DNA of 64,000 bases from positions 1,302,001 to 1,366,000 of the forward strand of contig JASJZH010000004.1 in assembly GCA_037178975.1 (NCBI GenBank). Reading direction: 5' to 3'. The stretch comes from Oscheius tipulae. Its lineage: Eukaryota; Nematoda; Chromadorea; Rhabditida; Rhabditidae. The notes beneath the pieces were generated by a model that had not been told where the DNA came from, made no database searches, and saw only the letters and a list, made by a program, of their open reading frames with translations. The position numbers and the translations under genes are program-made. Positions 18,764 to 29,600 of the stretch are shown here, one piece after another; within the stretch, counting starts at the first letter, position 1, and each line of letters starts with the position of its first letter.

Positions 18764-21645
18764 ATGGCCCTTGCCATTTCCGCCATGTTCTGGGCTCCTG
18801 CTGTCTTGCTGCTCAGTTTCGGCATGGTAGGGACTACCGACGCGGCCTTGCCTCGCACCAACGACAGCTCCAGCCTCGACGGGTTCTGCGAATTATGCCA
18901 GAGCATTGCCAATCAGGCTGTCTTTGCTGTCCGTTTGGGTCTCGTCACAACAAAGGATGCTACCGAACTGGTTCAGTGAGTTCTGTCTCTGATTCCATGA
19001 CTCTTTCTCTCCGTCTCTCGGTCGCTCTCTATCTGTCTCTGTCTCTGACCCTCTGTGCCTCTCTCTCTCACATTCTCCCCATTCCAGAACCGAATGCCAA
19101 GAGAATCTGAACCTCCCCGGTGACATCTGTCCCAAAGCGGCTGCCATTCTCACTCCCTACATCTTCGACCTGATCCGGAAGTCCAACTTCACCGGTCCTC
19201 AACTCTGTGCTGTCGGTCTCTCCAACTGTCAGAAGTTCTTTCCTCTCCCCCCGAAGGACTGGTCCGTGTCCCTGCCTCCATTTCCATCCAACCCAGTCCC
19301 AAAGCCTGCCTCACAGAACTACAGGCCCGTCAAGGTCCTCCATCTGACAGACATTCATATTGACGGGAAGTACCAGCCGGGATCGGCCGTCGACTGTGTC
19401 CCGAAGACTGCACATCCATTGGCTCAGAAACTACTGATCTGCTGCCGTGGACCACCGGCTGCGAATGGTAGTCAAGCAGCTGGTTACTGGGGAAGTACTC
19501 TCGGAATGTGTGACCTGCCCTACAGGACATTTGAGTCCGGACTGAAGTTCATCAGAAACAGTGGGATGGTTGGTCTTTTTTTTAGAACTTCTACTGAAAC
19601 TGTACAATTCTGGTCACTATTCATATTCAGAGAATATTAGAAGCTTTCGAATCTCGAGACTAGGCGTGAAAAATATGAAATCAGAAAAAACTCTCCATAA
19701 ACCTCGCATTCCTTTATTTTTTGTACAGTACCGTGCCATAGTAAGAAAAAGAGGGACAGACAGGAAAACAGAGAGACGGAGAGACCGGGAGACTCACGGC
19801 CTTGAAGGGCTTTTGAGCGTTCCTGCTTTCAACCACCCAATCTTTCCCAAAGTGGAGAAACGGCGGCTGCATAAAAAAATGTAGTGTGTAAAAAAAAACC
19901 CTGCCAAAATTGTGGAAAAGTAGTGCTGTCGCCAGACGGCGAAGCCTGCTGAGACCTTATATGGGTGAGATGAAGTCGATTGCTCGCTAAATTTATATTC
20001 TCATGAAAGCCTCGGACCTAGTACGGCGCCTTGCTTCTCCCAGAGCGCCATGAAACACAAAACAGAGGAATACCGTATTTAGTAGCATAGTAGTGAGCCC
20101 TATATCTGTACCTTTTTGGTGAGTAAAACAATAGGAAATTCTACGTATGGTTCATACTAAAAAGCGTAGCATAAGTGTTTTTAGATCATTACTGCCGAAA
20201 AAAAAATTACTGCGCATGCGCTGTTAGATATCAATGATCCTTGAAACATTTGAAGATCCGTAACTACCAAGAAAAACTAGAGAAACTTTCTCACGAACAT
20301 ATTTCTCGGCAAAGTGACAGACCCTCAAAAATCCTCACTTTCTAGAAATTCGACTACATTCTCCTGACCGGCGACTTGCTCCCGCACGACATGTGGGACT
20401 ACAGTCGAGCCCGAACCCTTTCCTACTTCCGCAACGTTACCAGGACTGTCGAGCTGTGGCTGCCCAACACCCGAATCTATCTCCAGCTCGGAAATCATGA
20501 GGCCGTGCCATTCGACGCCTATTCCTACGACCCGGTCGGACAGACACCTCCTCAGACATGGCTCTACAGAGAAATGGAGCTGTTTGTTCGGAAATATGTT
20601 CCGGACTTGACGAGTCGGAGAGAAATAGCGGTGCATGGCAGCTACGTGGCCTATCCGACTCCGGGACTGAAGATCATCAATCTGAACAACAACTTCTGCT
20701 TCAACCTCAACTTGTAAGTTAAAATTTTTATTTTAAGACTTTTGCGTTTCAGCTCTGATAGAAAGACAGTAAAAAGATTTCAATATTCTCAGTTGCAAAT
20801 GTTTCCTCATATAAGACTCTTGAAGCCGCGCCCTTACTCTTTACGCTTGATATTCAGCTTCGCCCATCTCTCAAAAACCGATCCTGGTGGAGTTCTAACC
20901 TTCCTCTCTCAAGAACTGGCAACAGCTGAAGCTGCTGGTCAAGTCGTCCACATCCATGCGCACATCCCGCCGACGGCGGTCGACTGTCTTCCCGACTGGA
21001 ATCGTGCCTATTTGCTCATTTTGGAGCGGTACCAGGACACAGTGAGGGAACAGTTTCACGGACATAGTCACTTCGAAAGACATCTTGTCTACCTTGACCG
21101 GAAGAGGAAGCCTATGGGGAGTGGATGGGTCGCGGCATCGATGACCACCTGGGATCATGTGCAGCCGGCCTTCAGAACGTATACTTTAGATGAGGAGTTT
21201 GTGAGTCGTTGTCTCTGTCTTCTTGTTTCTTTGTTTCTATATCTCTCTGTCTCTGTTTCTTTATTTCTCCGTCTCCCTGTCTCTCTGTCCCTGTCTCTCT
21301 TTCTCTCTGACTTCATGTCTCTCTGTCTTTCTGTTTCTCTATCACTGTACCCATACTTTCCAGAGAGTCGCCTCTTCCTCTCTCTTCTCGGCCTCAGTTG
21401 ACGGTCTCGTGGCCCAGGATGAACCAGTCTGGACGGAGCAGAAAAGCCAATTTCCCTATTTGGACTCGACAAGTCGACCAACTGACTGGTTCCGGTTCAT
21501 TAGCGGACTGCTCCAGGACAACCAGAAGAATTACCGCCAGGACTACATCCAAAACATCTACCGACATTCCCCATGGATCCAGAAAGCGGGTAATTGTGAT
21601 GACAGCTGTGCCAAGGAATTGCTCAAGCGGAATATTGTCTCGTGA
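18764..21645 (+). CDS. Acid sphingomyelinase (saposin-B + metallophosphatase)
   Basis: Five exons in phase: 18764-18975, 19088-19568, 20346-20713, 20858-21200 and 21364-21645 (561 aa). The ATG gives a signal peptide (hydrophobic AISAMFWAPAVLLLSF). A saposin-B-like domain follows (FCELCQS..., C-E-C...ICP, LSNC). The calcineurin-like phosphatase core has DIHIDGKY, TGDLLPHDMW, LGNHE, HIHAHIPPTAVDC and FHGHSHFE, the metal-ligand order of SMPD1/ASM. The C-terminal Cys-rich end (NCDDSCAKELL) also fits. It hydrolyses sphingomyelin to ceramide and phosphocholine in lysosomes or after secretion; nematodes carry several ASM genes, and I cannot say which one this matches. The length is normal if slightly short. 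Introns 1 and 4 carry CT microsatellites; intron 2 (777 bp) has two minus-strand TGTTTCA motifs. Confidence 0.93.
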
Positions 21646-21648
21646 TAA

Positions 21649-22131
21649 AACTTAGAAAGTGTCGGCTAGTTTTCTAAGGATAGAATCGATCTATGTGTTT
21701 CTCATACATTTGACCTTTGCAGTAACGGTGAAACCACAATGGTTTTCGTCTTTCCAGTGTAAAATTCTCAATCTTCTTGTTTTGTTTCACTGTCTCTATA
21801 TAAAACAAACTCACTTTAGGCCAATCCGCCCAGGTCACTCCAAAAAAAAATCCCCGGAAGTTTCTGGTGCCTGGCGCTGGAGGCCACTTCCATGACCTGG
21901 AATGAGTAAACTTGTTTCAGCCGTACAGAGACGATAGGATAGAGCAGTGCTCGGGCTCATCCTTCTCGATCGCGTGGGAATGTGCGAAGGAAGCCAGACA
22001 TCCTGACTGGTTTGGAGGAGAAAGCTGAATTCGGCGAAAAAAAAGTGCTCTGATGGACAGGACAGGATAGTCTAAAACCACAACGGGGTAGATTCCTCTG
22101 GATAAACAACGAGAAAAATCCAAATCTTTAC
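21649..22131. other. Convergent 3' region between sphingomyelinase and WDR83
   Basis: The two genes converge here, so it should contain both 3' UTRs and polyadenylation sites. Two TGTTTCA motifs lie on the + strand (21783, 21913). No exon is seen. Confidence 0.5.
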
Positions 22132-23389
22132 TCAGAGCAGAAAATCCTCATCATTTTTCGGCACCCAGAGGAACATCATTTGACCCGCGGCCGTCATCAG
22201 ATGCTGCTTTTTCGGATGGGCCGACAGCGAATGGACGACCTTGGACGGATGCTCCAGTTTGATCAGCACAGAACATTCCAGCAAACTGAAATGGTTTAGT
22301 TTTTAAGCAGAAAATGGGACAAACTGATAAATGTAGACATGACCGTCCTCAGATCCCGTAGCAAGTTGTTCCATCGAGGACAGAGCGCAGCTGTCTACCT
22401 TGTACTCACTGTTCACATGACCTTTGTACCTAAAAATAAGCGATTTCCTGGAAACAATGGGTTAAACGTTGTCAAATTTTTGCCGTTGCTCTTGTCCATC
22501 AGGCGGAGATGTCCGTCTTGGGTCGAGGCCAAGACACAGTTGCCATCGGGTGTGAAATGCACAGAGTTGACGCTTTCACCGAGAAAGTCGACTGTCATGG
22601 TGCCGTCACGAATACTGTAGGTACGATAGTTGCCGTCCGCTGAGCCCGCGACAATTTCGTGGCCGTTAACGTCGATCGAGAGGACGGAGTCAGTGGCCTC
22701 ATTGAAAATCTGCAAAAATGGACCAGTTACACGAGAGTAGCTGCTATGGCCACTTTTCATAGCCACAGTTAGACAAAAGCTAGGCTGCTTCCAGCCCAAA
22801 CCCACCTGAATGGGCTTCTCCGTCCTGGCTCTGTTGTCAAAAACCTGCATCGTGTTGTCCATACTGCCGCTGAAGACCACATTCGACTCCTCATTGAATG
22901 CCACGCAGTTTACTTTGGCTAAATACTTCATTATTTTTGTTTCACAAAACAAGAAACCTCCATGTGACCGCCATCTCCTCAGCTGTTTGCCCGTCTCGAC
23001 GTCTATGACAGTGACGGCCTTGTCTGCTCCTCCGATGGCAATATTGCTATTATCCGAGGAGGAAGCCGCGTCGAAAACCTTGGAAATATTACTATCTTTG
23101 AAGCGAAAGAGAGGTCACAATCAAGCAGCTGTCTTACTGTGGCGGCCAGCGTCGGTTGTGGCCAAAACATACCTCATTCCCCGTGCCCGTATACGTCTTC
23201 AGCAGGCTTCCCTTGATCGGATTCCACAGCTTGACGGTCTTGTCACTGCCGCACGTCAGACAGTAGTTTCCATCCACTAAAATTGGTGATTTATAACCAA
23301 AACGAGAAAAAATAACCGTTATATCTGACAGCTCGAACGGCGCCCTGCTTGCAGTCGATGGCTTTCACACGCCTCTCTGGAAGAGCCAT
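22132..23389 (-). CDS. WDR83: WDR83 (MORG1) WD40-repeat scaffold
   Basis: About seven exons on the minus strand, ATG at 23389 and TGA at 22132-22134, giving roughly 303 aa (human WDR83 is 315). The N-terminus QGAVRAVRYN then DGNYCLTCGSDKTVKLWNP matches the family's first blade; later blades include NEESNVVFSGSMDNT, HEIVAGSADGNYRTY, DGNCVLASTQDGHLRLMDK and YKGHVNSEYKVD, which align in order with human WDR83. It forms a seven-blade propeller acting as a scaffold in MAPK/ERK signalling, with a reported link to the spliceosome. It is the last gene of an operon-like run, with its ATG 169 bp after the LRR1 stop. The intercistronic DNA has AATAAA (minus, 23413-23418) followed by a TTTTTACAG acceptor just before the ATG, the layout expected for trans-splicing. 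Confidence 0.9.
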
Positions 23390-23557
23390 TTTCTGTCTGT
23401 AAAAACTGGAAGTTTATTTGTTTCAGTGAGAAGCTAAGTAGAAGCGGAAAGCCGAGAACACACTTCATGGAAGACACCCAACCGTGAGAAATTCATTTGA
23501 GATCGCTGGGCGACAGATGCAAAGTACAAAAATTGACGAAATATACACGTTTTCGGT
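23390..23557 (-). promoter_or_regulatory. Intercistronic region LRR1-WDR83 (polyA signal and trans-splice acceptor)
   Basis: On the minus strand AATAAA (23418-23413) is followed within about 15 nt by CTTCCAGTTTTTACAG and then the WDR83 ATG. A TGTTTCA lies on the opposite strand at 23419. The arrangement suggests 3' end formation of LRR1 mRNA coupled to spliced-leader addition on WDR83. Confidence 0.55.
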
Positions 23558-25427
23558 TCACCGGACACGAGCTCGTCTTGTGCACTCGTGGCAGACGTAG
23601 CTGCGGAAGAGAATGTCTGACATAGTGTCCACATCGCCAGCTAGCGTGATGGCGTTTTTCAGGAATAGAGAGCGGATTATGTGAGAAGGGGCGAGCCACT
23701 GGAATATAAGGTTTTGAAGACAAGAACAGCCTAGAAAATGACAAATTTGGTAGACATAACCAGCAGCTGTCTAACTGTGGCCCTCACCTTGAAGCAGCTA
23801 TCACATTGCCAGCTCAGGCTGTCCATCTGGATCGTCCAGGGCAGAAAATCCTCGCGGAGATGATGTTTTCTGACAGCGCTCGCTGCGAGACTCTCAAGAC
23901 TTGACACGTTGTGCGAAAAGACATCGAACTGGTTCAGCTGTTCTTCGGGTCTAAAAGTGATTTTCAGGCAAAAATGGGAAAAAAAACTAACGGCTGGGGT
24001 CGATTAGCGCATCGGAACTTATCCAGTTGCATCCTGCTCAGATAGAAGGGGAGGGTGTGAATGCCCGTATCGCTGATTTGAAGGACTTTTAGGCGGGGCC
24101 AGTATGGCTGAAATGGTAAAGGTTTGTAGTGCTGCTGCCTAACCGTGATTATAAAAGCCGCTGGTAGGCCACAATTGGCCTAACAGCTGTCTAACTGTGG
24201 CCATAACCAGACTGGCCTAACTGTGACATCTTTCAGATTTCTGAGCACAAAAAAACCCTCAAAACGGTACTTACTCTTCTTGGAAGAGCTTCCAGCACCG
24301 GGTTACTGCTTAAATTGAGTGACAGCAGTGTTTTGGCCTGTTGAACTGGCAACGGGACTGCTCGAAGACGGTTTGAGCTCAGGTTCAGTTCCAGCAGACT
24401 CAGGGGAAAGGCTGCTTCTGCCTAAAAAAAGGTTTTTTTTGCTCAAAAATTGGAAATAAATGCTTACTGGCCATATTTCCAGCTCATTCCCGGAGAGATC
24501 AAGGCTTTTCAAGTTGACAAGTCGTCTGAGGAGACGAAACTTCCGGATCTCTTTGTCATTTTTGCCCTGTAAATTACTTTTTTGAACTGGAAAAAAAACT
24601 AACGAGCGTGTTATTGGCTAGATTCAGGGTGGTCAAATTGATGTTGGTGAACCAGCGCACATCGAGCCGGCTCAAATTGCCTGCATTTTTTTTTCTAGAA
24701 GCAGTTCTCAAAAACCTACAATTTGCCGCCGATAACAGAACCAGCGTCGATGGGAATTGTTTCGCGTAATCCGTCCAATAGTGCCAATTTCTATCACAGA
24801 TCAGTCGCGTCTGAGTCTGGATTTCCGTCGATTTGACCTGTAGAAAAAGCCCCAAGATCAGTAAAAAAGCAAAAATGATACCTCCTTCACCGGATCAATG
24901 TTCTCAATTTCCTTGCCCTCGCGAATCTTCTGAATGTGGCGACAGAACAGCGCCAGACGGCTTGGATCGGCGTTGGAAATGAAGAGACGTATCGCCGGGC
25001 AGCCGAAATCAAGTGTAGCCTTTCCGGCTGCGGAATGAGTCGTGATAAAGGACAGGATGTTTTGAGGAGAGAGCTGGAAAGTTATTCGTTGAAGCTATCT
25101 AACTGTGGCCCACAACCACTTCCTAACAGTTGTCTAAATGTGGCAGATTCAGGCCACAACTTATTTACTGACTATTTTTGAACATTTTCTGGCGGAAACA
25201 CACTGAATACTACCTGAATAGCCGGCTGATTCCGCATCTTGGCTGTAGAAACCTGCAGCTGATAAGTCTGCGGTCCATTTGAGGTCTAAAAGTCGACAAA
25301 ATACAACGAAAAATAGCTAAAATACCTTCAATTTAGACTTTCCGATTGTGACGATACCTTTGGAAGGCTTTCCAGGCTTCACATTGCTCTTGACCCCTAC
25401 TCCTAGCACGCTACAGTCGAGCTTCAT
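23558..25427 (-). CDS. LRR1: LRR1 (PPIL5), leucine-rich substrate receptor of Cullin-2 ligase
   Basis: A many-exon gene of about 404 aa (human LRR1 is 414). It begins MKLDCSVLGVG at 25427, like human MKLHCEVEV, with an N-terminal beta-rich domain, then LRRs (LTTLNLANNTL, LKSLDLSGNELEIWP, LLELNLSSNRL, LKVLQISDTGIHTLP). It ends in a domain starting near LPWTIQMDSLSWQCDSC and finishing FRSYVCHEC, matching the LRR1 C-terminal Cys-containing region. In worms and vertebrates CUL2-LRR1 ubiquitylates MCM7 to unload the replisome at S-phase termination. The last intron ends at ATATTCCAG before WLAPSHI. Introns contain the recurring TAACTGTGGCC repeat. It is the third gene of the operon-like cluster, 163 bp downstream of TMEM229. 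Confidence 0.85.
24168..24202. repeat. Palindromic copy of the intronic TAACTGTGGCC repeat
   Basis: GGCCACA at 24168-24174 pairs with TGTGGCC at 24196-24202 around a central CAGCTG. Related single units (about 20 bp, AGCTGTCTAACTGTGGCC) lie in introns near 22760 (reverse), 23125, 23762, 24215, 25090, 25130, 26010, 26043, 26087, 31402 and, weaker, 44835. Confidence 0.7.
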
Positions 25428-25589
25428 CCGTTTCTGGGCCTAAAATCTAATAAAAAGTGGTCGTTCGGCCAAAAATTTCGAGGTAAAGAAGAGAAAAGAG
25501 CTCGACGTTACAAGAAAAAGGATTCTATAACTGTTTATTGAATATTTTTGAACATTTTCTGACGGAAATACTACCCAAACCTGCAACTT
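25428..25589 (-). promoter_or_regulatory. Intercistronic region TMEM229-LRR1
   Basis: Minus-strand AATAAA at 25539-25534 is followed by a U-rich stretch and a TTAGATTTTAG acceptor about 12 nt before the LRR1 ATG. The size (162 bp) and order match nematode operon spacers. Confidence 0.55.
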
Positions 25590-26372
25590 TTACTCCAATT
25601 TGGCCTCAGAACTATCCACAACCCATGCTGCATGTAGTGCTGATCGTATCACAATTGTCTCACACAGAATCGACGCCAAATACCACACCGGGATGTATTC
25701 AAAGGTGATCAGACCCATGAAGTGGTACTGGAAGTAGCTAAATCCATGACTTTCCGTCAAAATCGTTTAAAGAACCTCTCATAGTCCCAAGGACAGGCGT
25801 CCCACCGCTTCAGGATCCAGCCCGAGATGAATTCCCAGGTGTAGGATACAAGAACGTAGAGGAGAGCCCGTAAATAGAGGGGGATTTCGTCCTGAAGAGA
25901 CCTTTTCGAATTCTGGGGGAAAGTAAGGGCGCTCTGTGGATAATTTGTTGGTTTCTAAGGTGGAAATGAGCGATTTCCATTTCATGTCAAAAAGCAGCCA
26001 CATCATAGCGGCTGTCCACCTGTGGCTACAACCGAGTAGCGGTCTAATTGTGGTTTTCAGTCATGACCACACCGTCATTCTACCTAACAGCAGTCTGACT
26101 GTGGCTCCTTTCACTTTCAGATTCAAATACAGCCTCTCTAGCGCCAAAATCGAGATTCCATAGACGAAAAATATGTACATAGACGTCACGCCGACCAGCT
26201 TCCGGTTCCCAAACTCCACTGCCTCCCAACAGGCCGTAAAACATATCTATATTTTTTCATTTTCGCCTAAAATTGAATGCAAAACCTCAGCAGCAAAACC
26301 GACGAGACCATAGAGGAAGAATCGCTCAAAAATCGTCCATTTTCGAGCCCTTACAATCGGGTTTTCTGTCAT
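25590..26372 (-). CDS. TMEM229 family four-pass membrane protein
   Basis: Four exons give 167 aa, the same length as human TMEM229B. Exon 1 (ATG at 26372) encodes the WTIFERFFLYGLVGFAAE segment; then CFTACWEAVEFGNRKLVGVTS and a hydrophobic FFVYGISILALERLYLNL; then WEFISGWILKRWDACPWDY; then FMGLITFEYIPVWYL. These match TMEM229B in order (FTAAWEF..., PGVTS..., WEFTTGFILR...CPWDYS, MGLITLEYAVPW). Four predicted TM helices; the biochemical function of the family is unknown. It is the second gene of the operon-like cluster, 284 bp after GM130 and 163 bp before LRR1. Confidence 0.88.
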
Positions 26373-26655
26373 TTCCTGACCGGAAAATTTGCGAAAAATA
26401 ATAATGTTAGATAGGGAGCGTTAGCTTACATGGAAATCTTGAGAAAGTGACAGAAGAGAAGAAAAATTCATTGGGGAATTTTCTCGAAGAAGAAAAAGGA
26501 AATAAGTTATACATGTATCACAGTGAAAAGTGACTGCACAGGGGGAAGAAATGACTCTAAGCTGCCCGAAATTATGGGGTAGGGGTCTGGCTATAAATTT
26601 TGCACACATTTGTTCATATTTACCAATATACAAGTAGGGCGAAAAAGAGAAGATT

Positions 26656-29600
26656 CTAGAGTTTTTTCAGCTCGCCAATGCAGTGGCTACAGTGCATGTC
26701 GTCGGCTGATTTGACCGGTGTTGTCTGGAATTCTGTGCTTTTTCAAGGTTTAATAGTTTTCTAGGAAATAAAGCAAGAAAAAACGTACACTAATCTCGTC
26801 CAAAATGTTGAAAATCCTCTGAACTTTGGCCTCGGTTCCTTCGAGCTGCGGCGACGTTCTGCCCTCTTCGCGGTAGACTACCTCTCCGTCATCCTTTTGC
26901 GAGGTCGAGCAATCGACCTGACTGTTGGCGTCTTCTTCCGACACAAGCTGCTCCTCGTCGCCGTTGATTTCGTCGATGGTGCTGTGGCTGTAGCTGCGGT
27001 AGACCGAGCGATTAAGAGGGGATGTCTGCAAATGGTGAAGTAAGGTCAACAGTTTTGACAGTAGATGCGCGCTAACATTTGTGGGAATTCCTAGATTTCA
27101 GCAGACCAAGCCACATGATCAGTTCACTAGGCCAATGCGTGAGACTTCTAGGAGCTGTCACAAACCATGTTACTGTAAGGTTTCTTATTATCCCTGGGTT
27201 CCGGTCTAATGTATGGCTTTCTGATTAGGCGATGCAATCAAGATCACTACAAAAGCAGCTGCTAGAAGTAAGGTCCCACCCGGGGTCGATTCTTTGCCCA
27301 CCATTGTTGTCTCATGACCTCTCTTCGTCTGTTACAATGGTGAATATAAGAGATCCAAAAGGATGAGACACAACCTGATTTTATAATCTCTGTATTGACT
27401 TTTGCCACCACTACAGAATAGCATATGGGTTTCGTTCCTCCCGTTATGCATCATCATGAAGTTTTTTTGAAAAACTTAGTCGTCCCTCGAACTAGAAGTT
27501 GGCCTTTTACGACGGCGTATTCGACTCTTGATTCGAATTCTAAAGCCTAGCTTAGGTGCCTAGCATTCGTGTCTGTCAGTTACACAGGTGTGGCTCCAAA
27601 ACACTCACATTTGGAAGATCTCTAGCCGCCAAGACCTCTCTCATGGCTTGTTGTAGCTCCCTGCATCGCTCAACGACTCTCTGCTTCTCGGCCTCCATGG
27701 CTAGCAGCTGTTGGTCCTTCAGCCTCAGTCGATCCTGGATGATTTTTCTCTGCTGATGGTACAGAATTACGTGGTCCCCTATCGTCTCGTTTTCCATCTA
27801 AAAATTACTTTTTTGTGGCAAAAAAGAGCAAAAAAAAAAACCTGTAGCTGCTCGTTGATGTGCTCAATCTTGTCCAAATTGTCCGCGAGTTCCGCGTTTC
27901 GTCTCATCGACTCGGTGAACTTTTTCTCCAGCTCGACTCGGGCCCATTGCTCCAGTTTTGGGCCAGTAAAGTTCTGTGGAGAGCTGGAAACTTTTTTTCG
28001 TGCTCAAAAATGACAAAAATGGTACCAAAGGAGCGGATGGGTCTCGTCAACAACATCCTCCAGGACCTCGGACTCTTTTCGCTCCCGAGCTGGAGATTCT
28101 TTGGCCTCGAGAACTGTCTCGATCTTGGGTAGGAAGGCGAGTTGCTCAGTCAGCTCGGATTCGCGTCTATGGAGCTCGGCGAGGGACTGAAAAAAGCGAA
28201 TTTTTTGACAAAAAGTGGACGCATATGGTTACGGGCTACAATATAGCTTATGACTACATTGCTGCAAAGATCAGAAATTTTTTGTTGGTTTTGTAGTCGA
28301 GACCGCCAGTGGAACATTTCCTGGCAAATAAGGGTTTTATAAGTATGCTCAAAATTAACAGAGCATTTTTCAAATTGCCGCAGCTAAAATGCCCGGCGTT
28401 TGGTAGACTTTCGAACTTTCTGTTTCAGGTTTCCTCTGCAGTTTAAAAATCTGGTAGGGAAAGCAGCAAAAAAATGGGAAAATTTTTTTTTTTTAGAGAA
28501 ATTTAAAACGCTCAAACGACGTGTTTTTTGGCGCGATCATTTGAAAATAGAATTTTTCGAAACATACGAATTTTTCCGTCTTTCAAGTCTATCGAGTGCA
28601 AAGTAACTAACCTCCCGAAGCTGCTCATTCTCGGCCGCCAACTGATTGACTCTCGTCATCGCGTGCCCCAGTTCTACATGAATACTGTTCTGATTCTCAT
28701 CCTCGGCATTGTTCATCATAATCTGGTTCATCTGCTCGTTTCGGCTGTGAGACTGGCGTAGTTCTTGCCGTGTGTCGGCGAGCTCATGCAGCGCCTGGGC
28801 TAGCTTCTGCTGCAGCTCGTGCTCCTTCTCCGTCCGCATCGCCAGTGCCTCGGCCTCGTTCGCTTCTGGGGTTTTTTTTTTAGCCGAAAAATGAAAAAAG
28901 TACCCAAATGGTCGGCAGACTCATCCTGATGGCTCGACGACAAGTTGTGAGATCCTCCGAGCTGCTCGGAAAGGACACGAACCTGATGCTCGGCGGCTTC
29001 CTTATCCATCTCCATCTGCATTTTTTCGTTTGTGAGCACAAAAATTCTGGAAAATGGGCGTTTTTAGATGGCGTAGCTGCCGAAAAAGGGTACAAAATTC
29101 AAAAAAAAAAAAAAAAAAAAAAAAGATCCTTCCTTTTTTCTATCTGTTTTCTATTCATTTTATACTACTTTTTTGAGCTGACAGCGTGGGAACAATGTCA
29201 AAAAACTATTTTTTGCAAAGTTTCAAACGGGTCTCGTTACGAATATCCCGCCAAAACACTCATTTTGCACTTTTAGGCATACTGCCAGTGTTAAAATTAC
29301 AGAGAAAGCACTGAACAAAAAAAGGGCGGACCCTTTGGAGTAAGAAAAGAAAAGGAGTTTCGCAAAAGTTTTTGATAGCAGGGATCCAGTTGACTCACGT
29401 GGTATAGAGAATCAGGAGTTTAAGTCTACTTTAATGGGCGAATCTGGAAGAGAAATGCGTAGTCAATTGGTTCCGATTGATAGAGAAAGAGTCGGCATGT
29501 GATCCGATCAGAACCTAGAACTTTCAAATGACCCTACTGCCTCATACTCATGTTGGGTATGACATCGTCATTTTTTTTGGCCTTCTTTCAGCCCAGAGAA

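Noticed and set aside
20742-20857. Continuous reading of sphingomyelinase through 20742-20857
   Set aside because: The frame is open, but a TATTCAG acceptor at 20857 gives the family's expected NLNFFAHLSKTDPGG junction; the intervening residues have no counterpart in the family.
29101-29124. A retroposon poly-A tail (24 A)
   Set aside because: It is within a GM130 intron, with no upstream element body or target-site duplication visible.
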